Assembly (NCBI RefSeq): GCF_014633365.1
Contig: NC_068346.1
Coordinates: 13,599,030 to 13,663,029, forward strand
Direction: 5' to 3'
Length of the DNA stretch: 64,000 nucleotides
Source of the DNA: Diospyros lotus
Lineage: Eukaryota; Streptophyta; Magnoliopsida; Ericales; Ebenaceae
Made by a program: the position numbers and the translations under genes. Under the pieces are notes generated by a model that searched no databases, was not told where the DNA came from, and saw only the letters and a program-made list of their open reading frames with translations. Shown one piece after another: positions 1-11,500 of the stretch (its first letter is position 1; every line of letters starts with the position of its first letter).

Positions 1-310
1 TTTAGTTAGAGAAATAGAGAGAGAGAGAGAGAGAGGCCACGTGCATGGGTTAGAATAGGACAAAGACGCCGGTTGCAACCGTCTGGGGAGTGATCTGTTG
101 TGGCAGCATGCCTCTAAGGTCCTGTAAATACTTCCCAAGGCAATCTAGGTGAGCATCATCGAAAATTAAGAAAGAACTTTGAATTCTCTCTTCTCTCTAC
201 TCTGTTATACTCCTTTCTCCCTATTCTTCTTTCTATTTTTCCTCTTGTGGTTTCCTAATTGATTCACACTTAACCAGGAAGGCCACCATTGTCTCTGCTT
301 GGCAGTGACA
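1..310 (+). repeat. 5' LTR of gypsy A (partial)
   Basis: Matches 5862-6185 nearly throughout, with about 5% mismatches by eye plus small indels, including a (GA)n tract near the start. It ends in TGACA at 310, directly before the primer-binding site. The first part of the LTR lies left of the window. Confidence 0.92.
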
Positions 311-314
311 ATTT

Positions 315-326
315 TGGTATCAGAGC
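315..326 (+). other. primer-binding site, tRNA-iMet type
   Basis: TGGTATCAGAGC, complementary to the 3' end of plant initiator tRNA-Met, lies four bases after the 5' LTR end. This is the usual primer of plant LTR retrotransposons. Confidence 0.9.
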
Positions 327-748
327 AATGGTCTTGGCCGGAGTTATTGGAGAATTCTTTGATGGCGGAAGGTACTCGCACGAATAACTTCGAGTCGTAG
401 CTGCAGTAGTTCAGCTCGACCTTGTCCGAATTCCAGAGTCGGGTAGATCAGCTGGAGCTGGGTTTGGAACGCAACCACGAGGTGATCTTAGCTATGGATT
501 GCAAGGTGGAGGAGCTCAATCGGGGGACTGGAGAGAAGGCTCGATGGTGCTCTATCTCAAATGCGGGAAGATAACGCACAAATGAGAGCAGAGTTGGGGG
601 CTCAATTACAACAGTTTATGGTCATGTTTACTCGCCAAAACACGATAAGAATGGCTCTCGATTTTCCTCCTAGAGATAGAATAGAGCCTGTAATACCAGA
701 AAATAGAAGAGACAGAGTAGTTGGGAATAATGGGATTGGAATTGAACC

Positions 749-1439
749 TAGGGGTGTACGTGGTGTGGTTTGGCCGGTTTGAACCATTTTCAGCACGCCA
801 AACTGCTGGTGCGATTTTCCGACCAAACCACACCAAATCACATCGCATTTGCAGTCTGGTTTGGCGGTTTGAAAATTTGGTACAAGTGAGCCTTAAAACC
901 ACTAAAAATGCTATTTAAAAATGGTAAATAAAGACATAAATATTGGTAATTAAAGACAATCAAAGGTAAATAAATAGGAGCAGAAAATAAAGACAAAACA
1001 GTGTAATTCAACATACAACATTTCAACATTGAAAGCAGAAGATAACTTGTTTAGCAATGAATTATGCAATTAACCTGTTTAGAAAATAAACAAATTATCA
1101 AATTAACCTGTTTAGCAATGAATTATGAATTATGCAATCAAATTAACCTGTTTAGCAAGTTCTTGGATGGGGGAGGGGGTTGTTGGGGGTGGTTTATATA
1201 ATAATATTTTTTTTATATTTTCTTGGGTGGTTCAGTTCAAAACTGAACCGCCAACTGTACAAACCGCGAACTATGTGGTTTGTATAGCATCCAAACCGTT
1301 GAACTGAATTGCCAACTGTACAAACCGCGAACCGTGTGGTTTGTATAGCATCCAAATCGTTTTCGTCCGCAAAAATAAAAAATCGATCTGTTCTGTCTGG
1401 CCAGTTTCTGCAGTGCATCGGTTTTTTTGAACACCCCTA
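749..1439. mobile_element. non-autonomous hAT-type MITE inside gypsy A gag
   Basis: The insert begins TAGGGGTGT and ends with the inverted copy ACACCCCTA. It is flanked by an exact 8-bp target-site duplication, ATTGAACC, at 741-748 and 1440-1447. Terminal repeats of this kind with an 8-bp duplication are the signature of hAT transposons. At 691 bp it has no transposase. It has internal repeats rich in the motif GTGGTTTG. Removing it and one duplication restores gag continuity. Confidence 0.88.
1241..1362. repeat. 61-bp tandem duplication inside the hAT MITE
   Basis: 1241-1301 and 1302-1362 are near-identical copies, each starting AACTGAA and containing CCAACTGTACAAACCGCGAA. Period 61 bp, with few mismatches. 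Confidence 0.85.
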
Positions 1440-2207
1440 ATTGAACCAGAGGAAGATGTAGAGAATATGATGGAAGGGGGTAGAGAAGGACAGAATCACC
1501 CACAACAATTGGGATTCCCTATGCCCTGGTTGGAGATTTTGGTGTTTGATGGGAATAACCCTTGATGGTGGGTAAGGAAATGTGAGTGTATGGTTGATTG
1601 GTATAATGTGTTAGGGGGGAGAAGAGTAGCATTGGCCTTAGCCTACTTCGATGACCTGGTAAATGCTTGGTACCAGGGTGGACTAGGGTCAGGGATAACC
1701 CTACATGGGAAGAGTTTGCTGATAAGCTGTGTGAGAGATTTGGAGAGAGGAGTATGTCAGATATTAAAACAGGTGGGGGAGGTGAATACCTACTTGAGGA
1801 GGTTTGAGGAGTTGAGGTCCTTGATGATCAACAACAATCCCCATCTTTTAGAAGCTTATTTTGTGTCTAGCTTTTTGAGTGGGCTTAGTGATGCTTTGAG
1901 GCCTATGGTGAAATTGATTAGGCCTAGAACAGTGGAACAAGTGGCAGAAAGTGCAAGACTACAAGAAATGGTGGTGGAAGCCTTAATGAAGAAGCAAAGA
2001 CAGTAGCATAAAACTTTAACTACGGGGACCTCGAGTTCAGGAGGGAAGAATTACAATCGAGAATGGAGGAGAGGCAACCAGGGGGTAAAAAATCCAGTAG
2101 GATTCAACTCTGGTGGGAAGTATAACGATACGAGGAGGCAACTTGGGCTTTGTTACAAGTGCGGGGATAAGTATTACCCCAGGCACTAGTGCAAACGCTA
2201 GTTACTT

Positions 2208-5200
2208 TTGTTAGAAGGAGATATCAGGGGTGAGCTGGAAGCAGAAGGAGACGAAATTGAAGAGAGTGGAGAATCTGGAGAAGAAGATAATGGGGAGATT
2301 TCATTACATGCATTGAAGGGAATGACTAATAACAAGATAATCAAGGTGGAGGGAAAGGTTAAGGAAAGTAACTTGTCAATTCTCATTGACATAGGAAGCA
2401 CTCACAGCTTCCTAGACGAAGGTACTGCTAGGAAATTAAAGTGTCCACTTATAAGGACTCAACCCTTGAGTGTGACTGTGGCAAATGGGAGTAGGGTCTT
2501 GAGTAATTCAGCTTGCCCTGGTTTTTGTTGGGAAATGCAAGGAGAGAAGTTTGAGGTAGACCTTAGGTTGCTACAATTGAGAGGTTGCAGTGTGGTTCTA
2601 GGAGTTGATTGGTTGAAAGGGGTGAGTCCCATAAGCTTTGATTTCAATAGGATGGAATTGTCCTTCAATAAAGAAGGGAGGAGAATGACTCTTACTAGGG
2701 GAAGGGAGACAGGTACTTGCAAACTGATGACCGGGAAGAGGTTACACAAGCTATCCAGGAACAAGTGGTGCCAATTGGCACAACTATTTTCAATTGTGGC
2801 ATTGGATGAAAGTCTTGAAAAGGTGATGCAAGGAGAGTTCCAACTCATTGTCAGCCGCCAACAAGGGAAGATTGAACAGGTACAACCTCAACACCTTGTT
2901 GATGAATTGTTGTTAGAATTTAAGGATCTTTTCACTAAGCCTACCACATTACCTCCTACCCCATCCTTGGACCACCCTATTAACCTTAAGCCTAACTCCG
3001 AACCTATAAACATTAGATCATACTGTTATTCACCAATTCAAAAAACAGAGATTGAAAAGATGGTGAAGGACATGCTCAACCAATCATTCATAAGACCTAG
3101 CCAAAGTCCTTTTGCCTCACCCGTCCTACTAGTCAAAAAGAAGGATGGATCATGATGCTTTTGTGTTGATTACCGACAATTAAACGCCTTGACTATCAAG
3201 GATAAATTTCCTATACCCCTAGTGGAAGACCTGATGGATGAATTACACAATGCCAAGTACTTTTCCAAACTTGACCTTCGCTCGGGCTACCATCAAATCA
3301 AAATGAAGCCCGATGACATCCATAAAATTGCCTTTAGAACGCACCATGAGCACTTTGAATTCTTGGTGATGCCCTTTGGACTCACTAATGCCCTTGTCAC
3401 CTTTCAATCCCTAATGAACCAAATTTTTGAATCCTATTTAAGAAAATTCATACTTGTGTTTTTTGATGATATACTTGTGTATAGCCCCACCTTGGACCAA
3501 CACATGACTCACTTAAGAACCACTTTTGAGGTCCTTAGAGCTAACCAACTTTTCATCAAAAGGTCAAAATGTGCATTTGTTCAAGGTTAGGTGGAGTACT
3601 TAGGACATTTGATCTCAGGAGAAGGAGTGAGCACTGATTCGAGAAAAGTGGAAGCCATGTTGGCTTGGCCCAAATCTACCACTGTGAGGGCATTGAGGGG
3701 TTTCCTTGGCTTGACAAGTTACTATCGCAGGTTTGTTAGGGGATATGGAGTCATTAGCAAGTCATTAACAGACCTCTTGAAGAAGGGGAATTTTAGTTGG
3801 GGAAAGGAAGTTGAGGAAGCCTTTGAAGGGTTAAAGAAAGCCACAAGTTGAGTGCCTATCCTGGGATTACCCGATTTTAGCCAACCTTTCATATTGGAGA
3901 CTGATGCATGTGGGACAGGAATAAGTGCTGTATTGACGCAAGGAGGTAGGCCAATAGCATTTTTGAGTCAAGCCTCAAGTACAAGGCATCTCAGTCTTAG
4001 GATATATGAGAAGGAATTTTTGGTAGCTCTGATGGCAGTTGATAAATGGCGACACTACCTAGGGTTGGGGGGGGGGGGATTCATAATCGAGATTGATTAT
4101 GAGAGTTTGAAATTTTTGCTACAACAAAAATTACATACTCAATTACAAAAGAAGGGATAGCCAAACTGATGGGTTTAGACTATTTGATACAGTACAAAAG
4201 GGGTAAAGAGAATGTGGCCACGGATGGCCTTTCGAGGTGCCATGAAGAAGGGAGTACTGCAGCCATAACCACAGTAATTCCGGAATGGTATCATGAGGTG
4301 ATAAAGAGCTATGAAGAGGATGAACAAGTTAAAGGAATCTTAGAGAGGCTGGCTATTGACCCTAGGGGGGTAGAGGGATATACACTGGTGGAAGGGATGT
4401 TGAGGAACAACGAAAGAATTGTCATTGGGAACCATGAAGGACTCAAGAAGAGAATTTTACAAACCCTACATGAATCTCCTTTAGGGGGACATTCTGGAAT
4501 TTAGAACACTTACAGCCGGATGAGGCAACTGTTCCATTAGCCAAAGCTAAAGGCAGAGGCGAGAGAGTTTGTGTTAGCTTGTGACATCTGCAAGAGGTGT
4601 AAGCATGAAGACGTGGCCTATCCCGATCTATTACAACCACTGCCCATACCTGATCAAGCTTGGAAAAGTGTATCTATGGATTTTATTGAAGGGCTACCCA
4701 AGTCAGAAGATAAGGACAACATTCTTGTTGTGGTTGATCATCTAACTAAGTTTGTCCATTTTATAGGGTTGGCTCATCCCTATATAGTCCAAGAAGTGGC
4801 CAGAGTATTCATGGATCAAGTGGTAGCAGTGCATGGAGTCCCAGAGACCATAATTTCTGATAGAGATAAGGTATTCACGAGCCTCTTTTGGCTGGAGCTT
4901 ATGAAGACTTTAGGTACTAAATTGAAAATGTCGATTGCCTATCACCCCTAATCTGATGGGCAGACTGAGGGGATGAATCAAGTTTTGGCGACGTATCTAA
5001 GATGCATTTGTATTCTACAACCAAAGCGTTGGCATAGGTGGGTGGCCTTAGCCCAATGGTGGTATAACTCTAACCACCATTTCTCTTTGAAAATGTCCCC
5101 ATTTGAAGCATTGTTCGGGTACAAACCTCCCCTTTTGCCAGCAATAGGAGGGCAACCTATTACAGCCTCGATTAAAGAGTATTTACAACAAAGGAGGGTG

Positions 5201-5747
5201 GTCCTACAACAACTCAAGCAAGAATTGGCATCAACCTAGAATAGGATGAAGCAATGCGCTGATAGGAGGAGAAGTGACAGGGAGTTTGAAGCGGGAGAGA
5301 AGGTATATCTAAAGCTAAAGTACTCTCACTTGAAATCCATTGCCCCAAGGTTAGTGTCTAAGCTCAACCCAAGGTATTTTGGGTTGTATCCTATAACAAT
5401 TAAGGTGGGAAAGGTTGCCTATCGTCTACAATTACTTTAGGAAACACACATTCATCCGGTGTTCCATGTATCACTATTGAAGAAATCAGCAGGTGCTGAA
5501 CAGGTGAGTCCAACCTTACCCTCACTTCCTAAAGAAAAGAATCAAGGCAATGAACCAAAGGCCATATTGGATAAAGGGTGGTCTACAATCAAGGGGCTCC
5601 CCTTATACAAGTTTTGGTGAAATGGCAAAATGGAGCTATGGGAAGCAGCACCTGGGAATACTTGCCTAGTCTCCTTCAGCAATTTTTGAGAGTTGCCAGC
5701 CTCCTCAGCATTTCTTGAGGACAAGAAGCTGCTAAGGGAGGGGGGAA
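2208..5747 (+). pseudogene. pol of gypsy A (protease, RT, RNase H, integrase, chromodomain-like), broken
   Basis: Domains in order: retropepsin with a Leu-Ile-Asp-Ile-Gly-Ser-Thr active-site stretch (2376-2400; the usual motif is D-S/T-G); reverse transcriptase (about 3000-3590) with the catalytic FFDD box at about 3459-3475; RNase H (3850-4160) starting Glu-Thr-Asp-Ala; integrase zinc region (4440-4620) and catalytic core (4640-4950) with a Met-Asp-Phe-Ile-Glu-Gly-Leu-Pro motif; C-terminal domain (5246-5440) and a decayed chromodomain-like tail. The frame is broken by stops at 3153, 3588, 3849, 4502, 4949, 5237 and 5438 and by a frameshift near 4160. Most stops are explained by TGG to TAG/TGA or CAA/CAG to TAA/TAG transitions. 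Confidence 0.9.
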
Positions 5748-5748
5748 T

Positions 5749-6185
5749 TGTCACGAATTGTAACCTTAGTACAACGATTTCGGTTTTTTAATGGCTGTAA
5801 CTCTTTTTGTATTTCCTTTACTATTTGTAATTCCCTTTTATTGCTGTAATGGGGGGAATATTTTAGTTAGAGAAATAGAGAAAGAGAGAGAGAGAGAGAG
5901 AGGCCACGTGCATGGGTTAGAATAGGACAAAGAAGGCGGTTGCAACTGTCTAGGGAGTGATCTGCTATGGCAGCATCCCCCTAAGATCCTGTAAATACTC
6001 CCCAAGGCACTCTGGGGGAGCATCATTGAAAATCAAGAAAGAACTTTGAATTCTCTCTCAAATTCTCTCTTCTCTCTACTCTGTTCTACTCCTTTCTCCC
6101 TATTCTTCTTTCTATTTTTCCTCTTGTGGTTTCCTGATTCACACCGAACCAGGAAGGCCACCATTTTCTTTGCTTGGCAGTGACA
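5749..6185 (+). repeat. 3' LTR of gypsy A
   Basis: Starts TGTCACGA directly after a purine-rich tract (about 5733-5748) and ends TGACA at 6185, giving TG...CA ends and 437 bp. The inner part matches 1-310. The sequence after 6185 is the interrupted copia element C4. Confidence 0.92.
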
Positions 6186-6207
6186 CTGGTTAATAGATAA
6201 ACAAGGG

Positions 6208-7440
6208 CTAAGGTTGACCTTGCCTTATCCTGTTTGGTGGTTTCAAGAGGCTCATATGTCTAAAAGCATGAAGGTTAGTGGTCATGTGATTAGTGGCTCC
6301 CAAATCAAGGATCCACATGTTATTCCTATCAGTTTTGGAGGTTGAAAAAGAACCAAAGTGCAGGGATTTATCTTGCTGTGCAAAATAACAAGATGCTGCT
6401 CCATCCTGGATAGTCCTCAGGAATGATTTTAGTTTGTTAATCTCCTCTGCATTTAACTGATTAAGATCAGTTCCAGATGCTTCTCCCTTGTCAATCACCT
6501 CCTCCTGCTCCTTGTTGAGAGGTAGGCCTGGTGCTTTATGTTCCTGAACCGTCCTACCTTATTCAAAACTGCCTCCTTCCCATGCGATTTAAAGTAAGTA
6601 TCCCTCGTGTGTCGTGGTTTCTTGCAGTAGGAACACCACTGCCCTTCATGACTTGAGTTCTTGGTTTGAGCTTTTGACTTTCCCACTCTGAATCTTGCTC
6701 CCTCTTTGTTGCTAGTCATCAAGGCTGAACTTTCAGGACTGTGCTCATTGAGCATGCCAGCTCTTTTGTTTTCCTCACTCCTAACAATAGCAAATACTTC
6801 ATTTAGAGTCTGGAGTTTATCCTTGCCAAGAATCTGAATTCTCACTTGATCGAATTCCGGGTTTAAGCTTGCCAAAAACTCAACAATCTTGTCCCTTTTG
6901 AAAATTTGATTGAGGGTGGCAGCATCAGCACTGCACACCATTTTTATATCTTAATAATGATCAAGCTCCAACCATAATCCCTTCATTTTTATTATAATAA
7001 TTCGTAATAGTTAACTGACCTTGCTTAGTAGAACCAATTTTGGTCTTGATTTCAAAGATCACCGAGGCATCTTGAACCTTTGAATAGGTTTGCTGCACTG
7101 TTTCCCAGATCTCCCTTGCTGTGCTTAAGAACATGAAGTTCTTACTAATCTTAGGCTGCATTGCACTCCACAACTAAGACATTATGAGATAGTCATCAAC
7201 ATCCTATACTATGAAATTGGGATCCGAGTCTTTGGGTGGAGATCCAGTTAAGTGGCTGATCTTCCCCCGGCTTTTGAGGGAGGTCCTAATGAGTTGAGCC
7301 TACTGTAAGTAATTCCTACCATCTAGACGATAAGACTGATGAACACTAGGTTAGTCTCCAGTTCCAGTGGGTTGTTCAATTGGAGTAGATTCTCCAATTG
7401 TTAAGGTGGGAGCAACAACCTTGGAGAGTTTTGACATGTT
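6208..7440 (-). pseudogene. gag and start of protease of copia C4, broken
   Basis: Readable in segments (7173-6961, 6941-6495, 6498-6208) separated by stops or frameshifts. The gag includes a copia capsid (UBN2-like) region and a zinc-knuckle remnant near 6600. The protease retains Trp-Ile-Leu-Asp-Leu-Gly-Ala-Thr-Asn-His-Met-Thr, with Leu where the catalytic DSG motif has Ser. It ends at the gypsy A junction. Confidence 0.8.
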
Positions 7441-7566
7441 CACCGAACAGATCGGTTGAACGAGAGAGAAGCAATGAAGGCTTTAGAGGAGCCAGAGGAA
7501 AAAACCGTGCAATGAAGGCACTAGGGTTCTAGGCCGATCAGGCCGTAATCGATGGCTCTGATACCA

Positions 7567-7767
7567 TGTAGAGAAAACTGAATATTTGTATTCCAATGAT
7601 TCATAATGTACACGGTGAGTTTCTCTTATAGAGGAGAAGAGAAACTACATATAGAAACTTACGATCTACAAAAAATACAGCATAAGAAAGAAATACACAG
7701 AGGATACATATGCACACTATTAGGGAAGTTTCTCTTCTAGATTTAGGAAGGAATCAATCTTCTAACA
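7567..7767 (-). repeat. 5' LTR of copia C4
   Basis: On the plus strand it runs TGTAGAGAAA...TTCTAACA (201 bp) and abuts the primer-binding site complement at 7555-7566. Its partner LTR is outside the window, so the ends rest on TG/CA and the primer-site position. Confidence 0.72.
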
Positions 7768-8457
7768 ATATCTACTGCAATATATTACCATACACACATA
7801 GATTTCTTCGTGCGTCAATAGTTTCATGTCACTAAGGGTAATGCTAATGTTTAGCATTACCCTATCATTAATTATGGAAGTAGGAAACTTTGACTGAAAA
7901 TATTTCCTGTGATTTTACTTTTTTAAATCAGAATTTTAAAGCCTAGCAAGGGGAGAGTGAGTTGAACCAATGACCTAAGAATCCAACATACCTCTGGGTT
8001 ATGTAGCTCCTATTTTCCTGTAAAATTCTGTGACTAAGGAACTTGATTGATCTATGAATTCTGTGATGATGAAACAAACTTTCTTTACTTCTCTATGCCA
8101 AGACCAGGATTTTCAAAGGAAAAGAAAAATGGGAGAAAATAGAAGCTACTTATTGTTGGATAGTCAAACCAAAAAACAAAATTTTCTTTTGATAAATATC
8201 CATTTATTTTCCTCTCATTTTATAAGCCAACTGAAAAGTGAATAAATCTAACTCCAAATACTCTCATTTTCTTAGCCAAAAAAAGAAAGAAATAAATAAA
8301 TAAAGAAGCGAATGAGTCTAGCTTCTACTCCGTCATTTTATTTTCCTATCTTCTCTCTTTATTCTTGGTTTAATTCTAAATCCTAGTTACAAACATAGAA
8401 TAAGAGTTCTTCCCTTGGTGACAATTACAGGATCTGAAATTTTTCTTTTGTTAACAG
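7768..8457 (+). other. urease intron segment before the first exon in the window
   Basis: AT-rich intronic sequence with no recognisable coding match to the urease N-terminus. It contains one strong hairpin (7835-7863) and ends in a pyrimidine-rich tract and TTAACAG acceptor at 8457. Confidence 0.6.
7835..7863. repeat. perfect 13-bp inverted repeat
   Basis: AGGGTAATGCTAA and TTAGCATTACCCT pair exactly around a 3-base loop (TGT). It may be the folded remnant of a small MITE or a bare hairpin. No flanking duplication was found. Confidence 0.8.
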
Positions 8458-8503
8458 GAGACAAGTTCTTCCAGCTGTTCCACATCTTTTGCATACTGTG
8501 CAG
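8458..8503 (+). CDS. urease exon 1 of window
   Basis: Encodes [15 protein letters not shown] of the gamma-like N-terminal region, after one base of a split codon. Acceptor AACAG at 8457, donor GT at 8504. Confidence 0.93.
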
Positions 8504-11500
8504 GTACAAAGAGTATTGATGTTTTGAATCTTACTAAATCTTCCTTTTTAAGTTATTATGGTACAATTCTAAGCAATTTCTCCAATTCGCACCTGCAATA
8601 AATGTGACAGTGATCAACACATGCTGAAAAATGTTCTTTCTTGTTCTTTGTTTTTATATATTTACCCTGAAGGCACTGTATCATCTGCTTTCTTTAAGGG
8701 AGTTTTTTTGTTTCTTTCCTTTCTTTCCCATTCTATTTTCTTTTGTTTTCTTGTTTATCTACATGTACAATTCAATTTTGTTTTAATTTTATTAATTAAA
8801 CAAATATTAGCTGCTGATCCTACATTTAGGTTGAAGGGACCTTTCCAGATGGAACAAAGTTAATCACCATCCATGATGCAATAGCTAGTGAAAATGGAAA
8901 TCTGGAGCTAGCTTTACATGGTTCTTTTCTTCCAGGTATGGGCTTGGGTTCCTGAGCATGACTATGTTGTGTTTGATTGTATCATCATGTTGCTGAGCAA
9001 AGGGCAAAAGGCTTTAATATCTGTGGTTCCTGTGCTTAGAAAAATGTTAATATGTATAGAATGAAACTTATTCACTTTATCCATGAAAAATCATTCTCAT
9101 TATTAAACTATATGTGGTCAACTGACTCAAATCTTTTCCATCCGGTTACCCATTTTCTTTTGTTATTTTTCATGTGATGAAGCTGTTGTACATTCATTTT
9201 TCTTTATCTTCTTCTATTACTGGTCTATTTTCACCAAATAAATAAGCACTCTTTTCCACTTTCAGACTGGATTTCATTCTTCACCTGCTTCATTGTCTTT
9301 TCTTTTCTTTTTATATCAGCATAGCTCTCTTCTTATTTTTGTAACTTTTCTGGAAAGCTGTCTAAAGCAGTGAACTTAATAACGCTAGACTGTGGATACT
9401 CTGAAAAATAGTGATGTTACGGATTACTTCAAGTTCCATTGTTGCACTAGCTAAGATTTTGATTCAGATAATAGGTGTAAGAAGTTTGTCTGTTGTGATA
9501 TGGGAGTTGAGTGTATTAACATAGCTTTTCTCCTCATTGTAACATTTCCCAAAGACCTGGCAAAGTGTCTACTGCTATTTACGAATAGTGCAGGAATTTG
9601 TAGGTGGATCAGATTGAGGCATGGAATTAACACTTGCCTTTTTGAAGAATTTATGAATAGTCCTGTAGTTATTTGTCACTTGAGGCTTACTGAAATTGAT
9701 GCTGATTGCCCATCTCATGTAGGAAGGTTAATTTTCTCCATAGCTATCTTAGACTTCTTATCCATCTAATATGATATTTTAAATTCAGTCAATGGTTGAT
9801 ACCTTGAGGAGAGTAAGGAGCTGTTTAGTTGTGGAAAATGATTTCCAGTTTTCTATCTCCATTTTTCAATAAAATCTCTGTTTTGTGCTGACAGGCTGAG
9901 CCTGGCTCGACCTGTCTCTTTAGGGCCCATGGCTGAGCTTGGGCCATGTTGGCCCAACCTATTTGGCATCACTATATTCTACAATCTCATCTCACTCATG
10001 TCTCTCTATTTCTCTCCACGCTCTTTGCCATTGCAATGATGAACTTATCAATGGATCTGGTTCTGGTGTAGACTTGGACTGGATCTCATTAGGATATATG
10101 GACCTATTACTTCTAACCCGATTAGGATCCATAGATGGGCCTGCCATGATGTTGAAGATATATGCTGACTAGGCTTGCAAAAAAGCCTGCTAACAAGCAG
10201 AATAATGTACATGACTAGAATATTGTTCTATGTTTTTATACACACTGATAAAAAAGGGGCGATCCAGAATATATTGCTATCCCATGAGTGTTTGAAATGT
10301 CATGGGCCTGGGTATGACTATCCATATAAACATGTTTAAAGGGGGAAAACAAATATAGTTTAGTTAATCACTGAGATTGAGCAAGTCAGACAGAAGGTCA
10401 GTTGATGTTACCTTTGTTATCCTGAAGTTGTCGATCTTGCGAATAAACCTATTTGCTCTATTGGAAGTATGTGACCCTCCAACTTGAATTTTGTACAGAC
10501 TTTAACCCGTTGTGAGTAGCTTTGGAGCTGAATCCTCAATATTTTAAATTTACCCCATTGTCCCTCTGGTTTGTGGAGGACTAGAGGTCATCTAAGGGAA
10601 ATTTGAACGCTACAGCTGCATGTACATGTAAAGCTTAGGCAGTGGAAAATGTTTATGTACTTCCTTTATCCTATTTGTGGTGTGCCTTTTTGTTTCTCCA
10701 ATATTTGCACATCCACTCCATTGTCCAACAAGTAAATATTCAACATCAACTGGTTTTCTAACAAACACAAATGGATTCGAGGGAATCCTTCTGTCCCTGT
10801 GACTTTATTCATAAATTTCAATTTGTAACCTTTGTTTGATGGTTTTGTATTCTACAGGATTTGTAATAGGTGTATGTTAAAGTTGGAAGAATATGCAACC
10901 TAGCTTCCTATAAATACTGAGTGAATTGAATTTTGTATGAATAATTCCATGTTAGTCTCTGATGGGCATTGATGGAAGAATTTTGTTCTGCAGTGCCTTC
11001 AATAGACAAATTTCCCGACATGCTAGATTGTAGAATTCCTGGTGAGCTAAGTCTTGGAAGCAAATCTATTACACTTAATCTTGGAAGGAAAGCAGTAACC
11101 CTCAAAGTCTGTAACAGAGGAGACAGGGCAATTCAGGTGCTTGCCTTGACCATATAATTCTTTATTTTTATGGCATCTTTACTTTCATTCTTTGCCCGGT
11201 TTGCATCTTGCATGGCAATGCTAGAATATTGCCACTTGATTGGCTTGTCAAAAGATGCACTCATTCACAATTAAGAATGGATTTCATTTCTGACCGAAGA
11301 ACTTTGATATGCAGCATATGTGTGTTTTCTTTAAATATGCATTGCACTTTTATCATATTGGGCTCAAGTGCTTTCCGTATTTAATATATTTTTCTTGCTT
11401 GACAGCATCTCGGTGACTTAGAAACAATGATGTAGTTATTCTCTTCATTGCAGTTTATTAGGGTTTCATCAAAAAAGAGTAGTTGTATCTGTTGATGGAA

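Larger units (their letters stand above)
362..2200 (+). pseudogene. gag of gypsy A, broken
   Basis: The likely gag start is the ATG at 362, but a TAG follows 12 codons later. The frame recovers at 561-748 and again at about 1448-2006, where the retrotransposon-gag capsid domain is readable. The CCHC zinc-knuckle region lies around 2150-2190 (Leu-Cys-Tyr-Lys-Cys-Gly) and is interrupted by a stop. A 691-bp MITE (749-1439) splits the gene. The capsid would package element RNA; this copy cannot make it. Confidence 0.8.
1..6185 (+). mobile_element. Ty3/gypsy retrotransposon A, 5' end cut by window edge
   Basis: An LTR retrotransposon in sense orientation. The end of a 5' LTR (1-310) repeats in the 3' LTR (5749-6185). 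Between them are a tRNA-iMet primer-binding site, gag, protease, reverse transcriptase, RNase H and integrase in the Ty3/gypsy order, then a polypurine tract ending at 5748. The part after integrase resembles a decayed chromodomain (about 5540-5700), which suggests a chromovirus-like lineage. Many stops, one frameshift and a MITE insertion make it non-autonomous. It interrupts an older antisense copia element that resumes at 6186. Confidence 0.93.
6186..7767 (-). mobile_element. Ty1/copia fragment C4, interrupted by gypsy A
   Basis: Antisense copia remnant. Reading leftwards from 7767: LTR (7567-7767), primer-binding site (7555-7566, reverse complement of TGGTATCAGAGC), gag, and the start of protease, which stops where gypsy A begins. 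The rest of pol and the second LTR must lie left of the window. Its gag and protease closely resemble those of C1, so C1 and C4 belong to the same family. Confidence 0.87.

Noticed and set aside
7768..8457. Search for the missing urease N-terminal exon in this interval
   Set aside because: No frame gives the conserved gamma-like start of plant urease, so the exon is placed left of the window.
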